Source: Pelosinus propionicus DSM 13327 (lineage in GTDB: Bacteria; Bacillota; Negativicutes; DSM-13327). Taken from it: a stretch of DNA of 64,000 nt. This document shows positions 7,286 through 15,465 of this stretch, one piece after another (the stretch's first letter is position 1; the number at the start of each line of letters is the position of its first letter). The position numbers and the translations under genes are program-made. Below the pieces are notes generated by a model. The model searched no databases. It worked only from the letters and a program-made list of their open reading frames with translations, and was not told where the DNA came from. The stretch covers positions 1 through 64,000 of the forward strand of contig NZ_FOTS01000008.1 in assembly GCF_900114615.1 (NCBI RefSeq), in the 5' to 3' direction.

Positions 7286-8533
7286 ATGGCAAAGAAATTA
7301 GGTTATATCGTGACAAACTATAGCGGCAGTGATGCAGGGGATATCAATGTTGTCAGTACTACTGTCACCGTGAACAAAGCGCAAGTGCCGACGACGACGA
7401 CTCCAGTGTGGGATTTGCATTCGAATGGTGATTCTAAAGTACATTCCTTCTTTGATACATCCAGCAATCTTCGGGTAGTTGTCGATCAATATGATTTCAG
7501 CACAGGTACAAGCCCCGGTTTACGGATCTACGATCCTTCTACAAGCACTTGGACTGCCGTGACTACTCCACGGAATTGGAGCGGCATTGAAAACCTGTAC
7601 GGCGTGGTGAAATCAGGCAACTATCTCTATGCCATTGACTATGACGGCGCTAACGTTGTCAAAATCAGCCTGACAGGAGCCACGCCTTACACGGTAGCCG
7701 GTACCTATCACTTTGCTTCCGGCATATCGGGCTATGAAGACCATGGTGTGGCCATTGCAGCTGTAGGAGATTATGTCTATGCTCTCTTTATTACGTCGGA
7801 TGCATCAGCTTCCAACTACCAAAACAGTACGGTAGTCAAGCTGGATGTCAGCGGCACTAACCCCACCTATGTGAGCCAGGCGTCAGTCGGTAAAAATGCC
7901 TTCACCTTGGAGTACTACGATGGCAAGTTCTATGTGGCTTGCATCGGTGGCATGCAGCAGGCCGGCAGCTATAACGCTGCGTCTCAGCTGAATGTGGTGA
8001 CCATCAGCACGATGGGCGTCACTACTCCCTTCACCGCCAGTGCGACCATTCCTGGTGACTTCCGTGATATTGTCTTTAGCAACAGCGGCGATGCCTATAT
8101 CCTGACAGGTTACTATGATTCCAGTTATACCAATCTAATTGGTAAGCTGTACAAAACTACCGCTGCAAATATCAATGCCGCCACTCCCAGTATTGGTACA
8201 GCGGTGGATACCTTCACGACGGCCGGCTATTTCTGGGCGACGCTGTACGAGGATGTCAGCGGCGGTAATACTGATTATTTCTGGTTTGCGAAAGGGAATC
8301 CCATCCAGATCTACCAGCCTGCTCCCACTACCAGTCCAGCTACACCTTTTGCAACGAAAACCCCAGCTGACTTGGGCAACTCTCCTAGAAATGTCAGCAT
8401 CAACTGGATTACTCCATTTTGGGAACCTTCTTCACCTCTTGCTCGCAAGGGAGCTCCCCGATCCTTTGCAGCTCATGCCAAACTGGCTGTCGATGCCAAA
8501 AAGGCTGCTTTGGAGTTGGAAGACAAGAAATAA
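7286..8533 (+). CDS. Beta-propeller-like protein of unknown function under B12 riboswitch control
   Basis: I do not recognise a named family for this 415-residue protein. The ATG at 7286 is preferred to that at 7277 because AAGGGAGAGG (7268-7276) sits at the right distance. It is rich in Ser, Thr, Tyr and Asp and shows repeated blade-like strands, for example GNYLYAIDYDGANVVKISL, GDYVYALFITS, DGKFYVACIGG and GDAYILTGYYDSS, as in WD40/Kelch-like propellers. No signal peptide or lipobox is visible. It ends in a charged helix (AKLAVDAKKAALELEDKK). Riboswitch 3 and its terminator stand immediately upstream, implying a corrinoid-linked role. Roles such as corrinoid binding at the cell surface by a non-Sec route are speculation. 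Confidence 0.7.
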   Translation: MAKKLGYIVTNYSGSDAGDINVVSTTVTVNKAQVPTTTTPVWDLHSNGDSKVHSFFDTSSNLRVVVDQYDFSTGTSPGLRIYDPSTSTWTAVTTPRNWSGIENLYGVVKSGNYLYAIDYDGANVVKISLTGATPYTVAGTYHFASGISGYEDHGVAIAAVGDYVYALFITSDASASNYQNSTVVKLDVSGTNPTYVSQASVGKNAFTLEYYDGKFYVACIGGMQQAGSYNAASQLNVVTISTMGVTTPFTASATIPGDFRDIVFSNSGDAYILTGYYDSSYTNLIGKLYKTTAANINAATPSIGTAVDTFTTAGYFWATLYEDVSGGNTDYFWFAKGNPIQIYQPAPTTSPATPFATKTPADLGNSPRNVSINWITPFWEPSSPLARKGAPRSFAAHAKLAVDAKKAALELEDKK

Positions 8534-8629
8534 TAGAGCCGATATTTTTACTTTGCTTGCAGAAACAGGACAAGTATCGTGAACTATCTAAACTCTAAAG
8601 TATTTAAAGATAATTTAATCTGAATAAAG

Positions 8630-8696
8630 AACGGTTCTCACGCAGCTTAGTTCCAGTTAAACCGGCAAAGAAGCTGCGATGAGACCGTTTTTTTTG
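8630..8696 (+). terminator. Strong intrinsic terminator after beta-propeller gene
   Basis: The long stem AACGGTTCTCACGCAGCTT with AAGCTGCGATGAGACCGTT is followed by an eight-T run. It should largely separate the riboswitch-controlled gene from the protease genes. Confidence 0.92.
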
Positions 8697-8749
8697 TTAA
8701 ATCTGCTTAGGTCAAGGAAGAGGTGATATTTCACTTTGAATTACTAGAA

Positions 8750-8785
8750 TCCATAAAGAAGCATTAAGAAATTCTTCTTTATGGA
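8750..8785 (+). promoter_or_regulatory. 12-bp perfect inverted repeat upstream of protease gene
   Basis: TCCATAAAGAAG (8750-8761) and CTTCTTTATGGA (8774-8785) flank a 12-base spacer. There is no U-tract after it, so an operator or leader hairpin is more likely than a terminator. The protease start codon is 80 bases downstream. The rest of 8534-8864 shows only the preceding terminator and AT-rich sequence. Confidence 0.5.
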
Positions 8786-8864
8786 CAAATATGAATCGAA
8801 TCTGAGCGTAATGCATAGAAATCTTTAATAGTAGGTTTAAGCAAAGATGCGAGGAGGGATCTGC

Positions 8865-9830
8865 ATGCATGAAATAAAGCTTCTACCCTTTGAGGTGAAA
8901 GAAATCTTGGACAATGCGGAAAAAATACCTGATGGTATTCAATTAATGAAAGCACCGGAAGTTTGGGAGCCAAGCAAGCGAGGCAAAGGAGTGGTAGTTG
9001 CCATCCTGGATACGGGATGCCAGGTGGATCATCCCGATTTAAAAGACCGTATTATTGGCGGGCGCAACTTTACAGCTGATGATAATGGGGACCCGGATCA
9101 GTTTGGCGATAATAATGGTCATGGCACCCATGTGGCAGGGACTATTGCTGCTTCTGAGAACGGTCAGGGTGTTGTCGGTATGGCTCCTCAGGTGGATTTG
9201 CTGATTCTTAAGGTGCTTGACAGTAGTGGAAACGGAGGCTATGAAAATCTGATCAGTGCGATCAACTATGCTCTCCAGTGGCAGGGGGCTGAAGGGCAAA
9301 AAGTGCGTATCCTCTCCATGTCCTTAGGAGGAGAAACGGATGATTCTGCCTTACATGAGGCCATCATCCGAGCGACGCACAGCGGGGTGCTGGTCGTCTG
9401 TGCTGCTGGCAATACGGGGAAGATTGAAAGGCAGTTCCCTGGCGGGTATAACGAGGTAGTCGGTGTGGGAGCTGTGGATTTGAGCAAAAAGCTGGCAGTC
9501 TTTAGTACGATGAATAAAGAGATTGATGTGGTTGCTCCGGGAGTGGAGGTTGTTTCAACCTATCCTGGCAGCCGTTATGCCGTTCTTTCTGGAACCTCTA
9601 TGGCCACACCCCATGTTGCTGGAGCTGCCGCCCTGATTATCAACCAATGCGAAAAGGATTTTGAACGCACCCTTACGGAAGCGGAGATTTATGCTCAGCT
9701 TTGCAAGCGGACCAGCACGTTAGGCTATAAAAAGATAAAAGAGGGTAATGGGTTCCTGGATCTGACTGTCGGTTATCAGAATGTTCTACATCCTATGGCG
9801 GTGGAGTCGGCAGTAAGGATGTGTTTATGA
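8865..9830 (+). CDS. isp: Intracellular-type subtilisin-like serine protease (S8)
   Basis: This is a 321-residue S8 peptidase. The ATG at 8865 is chosen over 8847 because GAGGAGGG (8851-8858) lies 6 bases before it. The triad is Asp49 (VAILDTGCQ), His86 (NGHGTHVAG) and Ser245 (GTSMATPHVAG), with the oxyanion Asn183 in CAAGNTG. There is no signal peptide. The short N-terminus IKLLPFE matches the LIPY-type inhibitory pro-segment of Bacillus intracellular subtilisins, and the overall order and length agree. In that family the N-terminus blocks the active site until cleaved. It overlaps the next gene by 4 bases, so those two are probably co-expressed. Confidence 0.93.
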   Translation: MHEIKLLPFEVKEILDNAEKIPDGIQLMKAPEVWEPSKRGKGVVVAILDTGCQVDHPDLKDRIIGGRNFTADDNGDPDQFGDNNGHGTHVAGTIAASENGQGVVGMAPQVDLLILKVLDSSGNGGYENLISAINYALQWQGAEGQKVRILSMSLGGETDDSALHEAIIRATHSGVLVVCAAGNTGKIERQFPGGYNEVVGVGAVDLSKKLAVFSTMNKEIDVVAPGVEVVSTYPGSRYAVLSGTSMATPHVAGAAALIINQCEKDFERTLTEAEIYAQLCKRTSTLGYKKIKEGNGFLDLTVGYQNVLHPMAVESAVRMCL

Positions 9831-10429
9831 TGAAAAAATTCCTTTTATGGCCGCTGGCATTTTTATTTGCTTTACCAGGGTGGGCTTGCGCGGCAGGAAC
9901 GTCGTCAAAGACAGCTGAACTTCCCGCCTCTTTTTACTCGGCAGCAGCCAAGCAAATTGCGGAAGGTTATGTGTTAGCAATTAAAGAGAAATATACTGAT
10001 CGTCAAAAAGATCAAAATTATTTTGAAGCTCGGCTAAAATATCAAATTGCAGCAGCCAAATTTTCCGGGCTCAGATCAACCCTTGAACTAGAGTCGATTG
10101 GGGGAAATCGAATTCCCAATGTGAATGATTCCAAATATCAGCCTATGGTAATGGAAGCATTAAAATCCTTTGATGAGTTCAGCGCCGTTTCCCAAAGAAT
10201 TTTATTATCTTCACCTAATGCTATCAGCGAGCAAGCAGCAAGCCCGCTTAATTTTTCTACTGTTTTTACCGATATTTTTTCTTTTGTTTCCAGATTCCAG
10301 GAGCTATGGGTCAAACACGATGAAATCAGAGAGTTAAGGTTAAAAAAGTTGAGTGTATGGCTAGATCAATATTACAAATGGTCAAATTGGGATGAGATTG
10401 ATATCAGTGCCACGGAAAATGGACCATAG
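9827..10429 (+). CDS. Exported protein of unknown function, translationally coupled to the protease
   Basis: I do not recognise a family for this 200-residue protein. It begins with a clear signal peptide (MMKKFLLWPLAFLFALPGWACAAG), so it should leave the cytoplasm. The mature part is mostly helical and charged, with no Cys and no obvious motif. The ATG at 9827 overlaps the protease stop (ATGA), preceded by AAGGAT; the GTG at 9821 is an alternative. Coupling to a cytoplasmic-type protease is odd, since the predicted compartments differ unless the protease is released. Confidence 0.75.
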   Translation: MMKKFLLWPLAFLFALPGWACAAGTSSKTAELPASFYSAAAKQIAEGYVLAIKEKYTDRQKDQNYFEARLKYQIAAAKFSGLRSTLELESIGGNRIPNVNDSKYQPMVMEALKSFDEFSAVSQRILLSSPNAISEQAASPLNFSTVFTDIFSFVSRFQELWVKHDEIRELRLKKLSVWLDQYYKWSNWDEIDISATENGP

Positions 10430-10450
10430 AGATACGAAAAACACACGAAA

Positions 10451-10487
10451 AACGACTAGTTATTTTTGGCTAGTTGTTTTTCTATTT
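10451..10487 (+). terminator. Intrinsic terminator of the protease operon
   Basis: AACGACTAG (10451-10459) pairs with CTAGTTGTT (10470-10478), followed by TTTCTATTT. Confidence 0.8.
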
Positions 10488-10631
10488 CTAAAGTCAATGT
10501 GATTTTATTGGATAGAGTGATACTCGATTTTTGTAAGAAATTAGATGATAAAAATTTATTATCATAAAAGGAAATTATTACCAAATATAGAACTTTAAAA
10601 ATGTAGATGATTTAGATAAGAAGGAGATTAT

Positions 10632-11288
10632 ATGAAATACAAAAAGCTGTTGGAATTATATATACCCTTAGTTGATTTTATTGCCGATATTATTGGATCC
10701 AATTGTGAAGTTCTTTTACATGATATCGTTGATGTTGAAAACTCGGTGATTGCGATTCGAAATGGATACATAAGCGGACGTTCTTTAGGATGCCCTTTAA
10801 CTGATTTAGGTTTCAAGCTGTTAGAGAATAAAACGTATTTGCGGCATAGTGCTTTTGTTAATTATCGAAGCCGTAATGACAGGGGAGAAAATTTAATTTC
10901 ATCCACTTACTACATTAAAGACGGAGCAGGAAGCTTGATCGGTATGCTTTGCGTTAATATCTTAAATACTGTTGATCAGCAAGGACATAAATTTCTAAGT
11001 GAAGAACCTTTAAAGGCATTCTTCAGCAATGCAGTTCAACTGAATGGCAATGAAGAAATAACAGAATCATTAAGTACATCCTTAGATCATGTGGTAGACA
11101 ATGGGATTCAGAAGTTGATTGCCAAATACAATATTGCAGTAGATCGAATGTCGCCTGAGGAAAAGAGTGTGATTGTACAGGAGCTGCGTGAAAATGGAAT
11201 CTTTAAGATCAAAGGTGCCATCACAAAGGCTGCTGCCATCTTAAAAACATCTGAAAGTACAATTTATCGATATTTGGCAATGAAATAA
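10632..11288 (+). CDS. YheO/DauR-like transcriptional regulator (PAS_6 plus HTH)
   Basis: This 218-residue protein has an N-terminal YheO-like PAS domain (about 5-115, including YIPLVDFIADIIGSNCEVLLH) and a C-terminal helix-turn-helix (about 180-216, GAITKAAAILKTSESTIYRYL). This family includes DauR, which controls D-arginine catabolism in Pseudomonas. A GAAGGAG ribosome site precedes the ATG. The next gene, 136 bases on, is a CycA-like permease, so it probably senses an amino acid, possibly a D-amino acid, and controls uptake. The ligand is inference. Confidence 0.85.
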   Translation: MKYKKLLELYIPLVDFIADIIGSNCEVLLHDIVDVENSVIAIRNGYISGRSLGCPLTDLGFKLLENKTYLRHSAFVNYRSRNDRGENLISSTYYIKDGAGSLIGMLCVNILNTVDQQGHKFLSEEPLKAFFSNAVQLNGNEEITESLSTSLDHVVDNGIQKLIAKYNIAVDRMSPEEKSVIVQELRENGIFKIKGAITKAAAILKTSESTIYRYLAMK

Positions 11289-11424
11289 ATCATGGCGTGG
11301 TTTGGTATCGAGCAGGATTTCCTTAAAGGAGAGCTGGTTCAATAGGAAGGTATAACAAAAAGGGAGGGCATTCAGAGTATTGCTTGTTACTATTGATAAG
11401 AATGAAAGGAGAAAGAGTAGTATT

Positions 11425-12816
11425 ATGGAAGAAAAAGAATTAACCAGAGGGTTGAAATCACGGCATATTGAATTAATTGCCTTGGGAGGAACAATTGGTG
11501 TTGGACTATTTATGGGCTCAGCCAGTACGATAAAATGGGCGGGTCCTTCTGTATTGCTTGCTTATGCATTAGCAGGCATTATCATGTTCTTTGTTATGCG
11601 TATCATGGGGGAAATGCTTTTCCTAGAGCCAGTAACAGGTTCTTTTGCAACCTATGCACATAAATATGTCAGTCCTTTAGCTGGTTATCTAACTGCTTGG
11701 TGTTATTGGTTTTTATGGGTTACAGTAGGAATGGCGGAAGTAACGGCGATTGGAATTTATGTTAAGTACTGGTTTCCTCTCATTCCGCAATGGCTGCCAG
11801 CTTTGGCAGGTGTGGCAATTGTGGCATCAGCCAATTTAGCTGCTGTAAAGTACTATGGAGAATTTGAATTTTGGTTTGCACTTATTAAAGTAGCTGCAAT
11901 CATTGCCATGATTGTGATTGGACTTGGCATGATTCTTTTTGGCTTCGGTAATGGCAGTCAGCCCGTTGGCATTGAAAACCTATATGCTCATGGAGGATTT
12001 TTTGCAGGTGGTTTAGAAGGGTTTCTATTTGCGCTTTGTCTGGTAACGGCATCGTATCAAGGTGTTGAAATGGTTGGAATTACTGCGGGTGAAGCACAAG
12101 ACCCTAAAAACACGTTACGTCGTGCCACCAAAAATATTATTTGGCGGATATTAATTTTCTATATTGGCGCCATATTTGTTATTCTAGCCATTTATCCATG
12201 GAATCTCGTTGGTACAATCGGCAGCCCCTTTGTTATGACGTTTGCCAAGGTTGGAATTGTTGCTGCGGCTGGTATTATTAATTTTGTTGTTTTGACGGCT
12301 GCTATGTCAGGGTGCAACAGTGGGATTTATAGTGCAGGCAGAATGCTTTACACCTTATCCAAGAATGGTCAGGCTCCTGCATTCTTTGGCAGGGTATCAA
12401 AAAACGGGATGCCCGGCAATAGTATTATGGTTACCATTTCCTGCTTATTATTGGGTGTTTTTTTGAATTACATCGCTCCAGAGTCCAAATTGTTTCTATA
12501 CATTTACAGTGCTAGTATTCTTCCAGGTATGATTCCTTGGTTTGTGCTGGCATTTAGTCAGATCGCGTTCCGAAAGAAATGGAAAGAGGAAATGGAAGCA
12601 CATCCTTTCAAGTCCCCTTTTTTCCCCGTTAGCAATTATATAACGGTTATTTTTCTTATATTGGTGTTAATCGGAATGTGGTTTAATGAAGATACGCGCA
12701 TATCATTAATCGTTGGAGGCATATTTTGCGGAATTGTCTTAATGAGCTATTATTTTTTGGGTATGGGAAAGAGTCAATCTGCAAAAGAAATAGATGTTAA
12801 TAATAAGCTCAGTTAG
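11425..12816 (+). CDS. APC-family amino-acid permease, CycA-like (D-Ser/D-Ala/Gly type)
   Basis: This 463-residue inner-membrane symporter has about 12 hydrophobic helices. It opens with [27 protein letters not shown], the substrate-binding helix-1 signature of the AAT branch of the APC superfamily, and continues with [24 protein letters not shown] start at the ATG at 11425 (AAAGGAGA upstream), since the earlier ATG-less start at 11380 adds a charged tail not seen in the family. CycA, AroP and LysP are all close; the adjacent DauR-like regulator tilts me to the CycA type. Confidence 0.85.
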   Translation: MEEKELTRGLKSRHIELIALGGTIGVGLFMGSASTIKWAGPSVLLAYALAGIIMFFVMRIMGEMLFLEPVTGSFATYAHKYVSPLAGYLTAWCYWFLWVTVGMAEVTAIGIYVKYWFPLIPQWLPALAGVAIVASANLAAVKYYGEFEFWFALIKVAAIIAMIVIGLGMILFGFGNGSQPVGIENLYAHGGFFAGGLEGFLFALCLVTASYQGVEMVGITAGEAQDPKNTLRRATKNIIWRILIFYIGAIFVILAIYPWNLVGTIGSPFVMTFAKVGIVAAAGIINFVVLTAAMSGCNSGIYSAGRMLYTLSKNGQAPAFFGRVSKNGMPGNSIMVTISCLLLGVFLNYIAPESKLFLYIYSASILPGMIPWFVLAFSQIAFRKKWKEEMEAHPFKSPFFPVSNYITVIFLILVLIGMWFNEDTRISLIVGGIFCGIVLMSYYFLGMGKSQSAKEIDVNNKLS

Positions 12817-12861
12817 CAAGCTGCTATAAAACGTTATGGATGTAAAGATAGAAATAAATAC

Positions 12862-12900
12862 AAACTGGCATCGCTTTTTGAGGTGTCAGTTTTGCTTTTA
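12862..12900 (+). terminator. Intrinsic terminator after permease gene
   Basis: AAACTGGCATC pairs with GAGGTGTCAGTTT around a T-rich loop, followed by TGCTTTTA. Confidence 0.8.
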
Positions 12901-13195
12901 GTGAATAAAATAATAAATAATAAAGCGGATTTCTTACTAATTATTGGATAAATATAGAACGTGAATTGTAAAATAGTATATAATAAAGAAGGTGTGCGTG
13001 GAAATCATGTAGTAAAAATAAGTTTATGAAAAAAGGCACTAAATACAGTGATAACATAGGTATAGATCACTAGCTGGCAGTAATGGACTAGAAGGTCTAT
13101 TTTACGGATGACTTGTTATATAGCAGATTGATTTCGATGTATAAATACTAACGGAATATAACGTTGATTGCCAATATCGATTAAGGAGGTAGAAG
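12901..13195. other. Intergenic region upstream of manA
   Basis: About 295 AT-rich bases. A possible promoter ending TATAAT lies near 12980 (TAGTATATAATAAAG), about 215 bases before the gene, leaving a long leader in which I see no recognisable riboswitch. A GGAGG site ends at about 13190. Confidence 0.4.
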
Positions 13196-14116
13196 ATGTA
13201 TCCGTTAAAATTTGCACCTGTTTATCAGGAACGCCTTTGGGGTAGTACAAATTTAAAGAAAATATTTGGCAGAGAATTTACTAGCGATCATATCGGAGAG
13301 AGCTGGGATGTATCATGTCATAGCAATGGTATGAGTATCGTGGAAAACGGTTATTTAGCTGGTAAAAGCTTAAATCAATTGATGATAGAGTACCGGGACA
13401 ATTTAATGGGGAAGACATTTGCAGAAGGGGAATCATTTCCCTTACTCGTTAAAATACTTGACGCGAATGATAATTTATCCATTCAAGTACATCCTGATGA
13501 CGAGTATGCTCAAAAGGTGGAAGGAGAAGCTGGTAAAACAGAAGCCTGGTATGTGGTGTATGCAAAGGAAGATGCACATATTATATATGGTCTTGAAAGT
13601 CATATTACAAAGGAAGTTTTTATCGAAGCAGTGGAAAGGAATCAAGTTTGCAGCGTCATAAAAAAGGTCCCTGTGAAAGCAGGTGATATGATCTATGTGC
13701 CGTCGGGCACCGTGCATGCTTTGCTTGAAGGTGTAATGGTATATGAAATACAACAAAATTCAGATACTACCTATCGAATTTATGATTATGACCGGGTGAC
13801 AAAGGAGGGAAAGCTGCGAGAACTGCATATCGATAAGGCGCTGGATGTCATAAATTTTGCAGAGCAGCCAAGTTGTGTATTTACCGATAATCGTATTGCA
13901 TGTCAGTATTTTTCTGTAGAAAAGTTGTTTGTTACTGATGAGTTGCAAGAAGAAACAAACGGTCAGTTTATTATATATTGTGTGATTGAAGGTTCAGGGG
14001 AGGTTGCTTATCAGTCCCATCAGGAAAGTTTAAAGCCTGGAGATACGGTACTCATGCCAGCATGTTTAGAAAATTTTACATTAAGAGGTAATCTTCGATT
14101 GTTAAAAATAAAGTGA
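13196..14116 (+). CDS. manA: Mannose-6-phosphate isomerase (class I, Bacillus type)
   Basis: This 306-residue zinc enzyme interconverts mannose-6-P and fructose-6-P, feeding mannose into glycolysis or supplying GDP-mannose for glycans. Zinc ligands are visible as Gln97 and His99 (SIQVHPDDEYA), Glu116 (GKTEAWYV) and His174 (VPSGTVHAL). The length matches short Firmicute ManA enzymes. An AAGGAGG ribosome site precedes the ATG. Glycosyltransferase genes nearby, and mannosyltransferase-like genes at 22-25 kb, make a role in sugar-nucleotide supply reasonable. Confidence 0.93.
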   Translation: MYPLKFAPVYQERLWGSTNLKKIFGREFTSDHIGESWDVSCHSNGMSIVENGYLAGKSLNQLMIEYRDNLMGKTFAEGESFPLLVKILDANDNLSIQVHPDDEYAQKVEGEAGKTEAWYVVYAKEDAHIIYGLESHITKEVFIEAVERNQVCSVIKKVPVKAGDMIYVPSGTVHALLEGVMVYEIQQNSDTTYRIYDYDRVTKEGKLRELHIDKALDVINFAEQPSCVFTDNRIACQYFSVEKLFVTDELQEETNGQFIIYCVIEGSGEVAYQSHQESLKPGDTVLMPACLENFTLRGNLRLLKIK

Positions 14117-14251
14117 AAGAGTAGTTGTGTTCCTAAAATCAATTCTCAATAGGATAATCGTTACAGGATTTTTTTTACTAAATGAGGTACAATAGTTATA
14201 AAAATTATAGTTAATGAGCAGCGGTTCAAATCTACAAAGGCAGGTATTTTC

Positions 14252-15286
14252 GTGTCTAAGGAAATATTGATTATCAGACTCAGTTCGATTGGTGATGTGA
14301 TTCATTGTACACCCGTAGCTAGCTCTTTGAAAGCTGCATGGCCTGATTGTAAAATAACATGGATGGTTGGTGGGGTTTCAGCAGACCTCTTACAAGGCAA
14401 TCCTAATATAGATGAAATTATGATATGGTCTAGGGAAAAATTTGAAAACTATCTTAGAAATTATAAATTTAAAGAAGCTTGGAGAATGTGGTGTGATCTG
14501 AAGAATCAGCTAAAGGGACGGCAGTTTGATGCAGTCCTTGATATTCATGGTCTCTTTCTTACAGGAATGATTGCCAGGCAGGCAAATACAGCAAGGCGTA
14601 TAGGTATGAAGGGGGCTAAAGAACTTAATTCTTTTTTTATGACAGAGACTGGCGAAGCCCGTGGTAGGCATATTACAGATAAATATCTTGCCGTTTTGCC
14701 TTGTTTAGGAATTGAGACTGCAAATCATACTATGAGCCTTGCAGTACCAGAACAAGCCAGAAAATTTGCAAGAACTTTATTGCAGCAATATACTGTTACA
14801 CCCCAAGAGAAGGTAATAGTACTCATCTTGGGGACGACTTGGATCACCAAAAATTGGCCTATTGCTTTTTTTATAAAGGCAGCCACGCTTCTAGGAAAGG
14901 ATTTTCGGATCGTTTTATGCGGAGGAAAGGCAGAAATTCCATTAGGTAAGGAAGTTGAGACAAAGGCAGGGGTTCCTGTCATCAACACCATTGGACAAAC
15001 TACTCTGCTGGAAATGGCAGGTATTATTGAGCAGGCTTCTGTAGTAGTCTCTGGAGATACAGGGCCTTTGCACATGGCAGGGGCACTGAAAGTTCCAACA
15101 GTTGGGATGTTCGGACCAACAGATTCTGCTACCTACGCTCCACAAGGAGAGCAGCATGAGGTTCTTTCTTCTACTTCCTGTTTCAGTTGCCATAAGAGGC
15201 GATGTCCTAAGACTAACGGAGCGTGTATGGAAAGTATAGCCCCTGAAGCAGTGGTTCAAAAGGTGCATGAAATCCTGAAAAGATAA
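14252..15286 (+). CDS. Glycosyltransferase family 9 (ADP-heptose:LPS heptosyltransferase-like)
   Basis: This 344-residue protein starts at a GTG with AAAGGCAGG upstream. It carries the GT9 N-terminal pattern ILIIRLSSIGDVIHCTPV and the C-terminal nucleotide-sugar site VVSGDTGPLHMAGALKVPTVGMFGPTD. GT9 enzymes add heptose to the lipopolysaccharide inner core on the cytoplasmic face of the inner membrane, which supports an outer membrane in this organism. Whether it corresponds to WaaC or WaaF cannot be decided here. A Cys-rich CFSCHKRRCP segment near the end is usual in this family. Confidence 0.9.
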   Translation: MSKEILIIRLSSIGDVIHCTPVASSLKAAWPDCKITWMVGGVSADLLQGNPNIDEIMIWSREKFENYLRNYKFKEAWRMWCDLKNQLKGRQFDAVLDIHGLFLTGMIARQANTARRIGMKGAKELNSFFMTETGEARGRHITDKYLAVLPCLGIETANHTMSLAVPEQARKFARTLLQQYTVTPQEKVIVLILGTTWITKNWPIAFFIKAATLLGKDFRIVLCGGKAEIPLGKEVETKAGVPVINTIGQTTLLEMAGIIEQASVVVSGDTGPLHMAGALKVPTVGMFGPTDSATYAPQGEQHEVLSSTSCFSCHKRRCPKTNGACMESIAPEAVVQKVHEILKR

Positions 15287-15365
15287 AGAGAATAAACAGC
15301 TCGTTGTCATGGAATTTATGTGGAAATGTCAACAAGTCTTATGACGAAATTCGATTTTCATTTTA

Positions 15366-15394
15366 TTGAAATGGTCGTATATGTGATATATGAT
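15366..15394 (+). promoter_or_regulatory. Sigma-A promoter of the mtlR-mtlF-mtlD operon
   Basis: TTGAAA (15366-15371), 17-bp spacer, TATGAT (15389-15394). Transcription should begin near 15401, just before the leader hairpin. Confidence 0.7.
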
Positions 15395-15412
15395 AGGAAT
15401 AGAGAACAATAG

Positions 15413-15450
15413 TCACGCTAGTTGTAAAACTAGCGTGAACTCTTTCTTAA
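15413..15450 (+). promoter_or_regulatory. 11-bp perfect hairpin with U-rich tail in the mtlR leader
   Basis: TCACGCTAGTT (15413-15423) and AACTAGCGTGA (15428-15438) form a perfect stem with a 4-base loop, followed by ACTCTTTCTT. It lies between the promoter and the mtlR ribosome site, so it could act as an attenuator or as an operator for MtlR. Which one is not decided by sequence. Confidence 0.6.
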
Positions 15451-15465
15451 AGAGGGGTTATGGCT

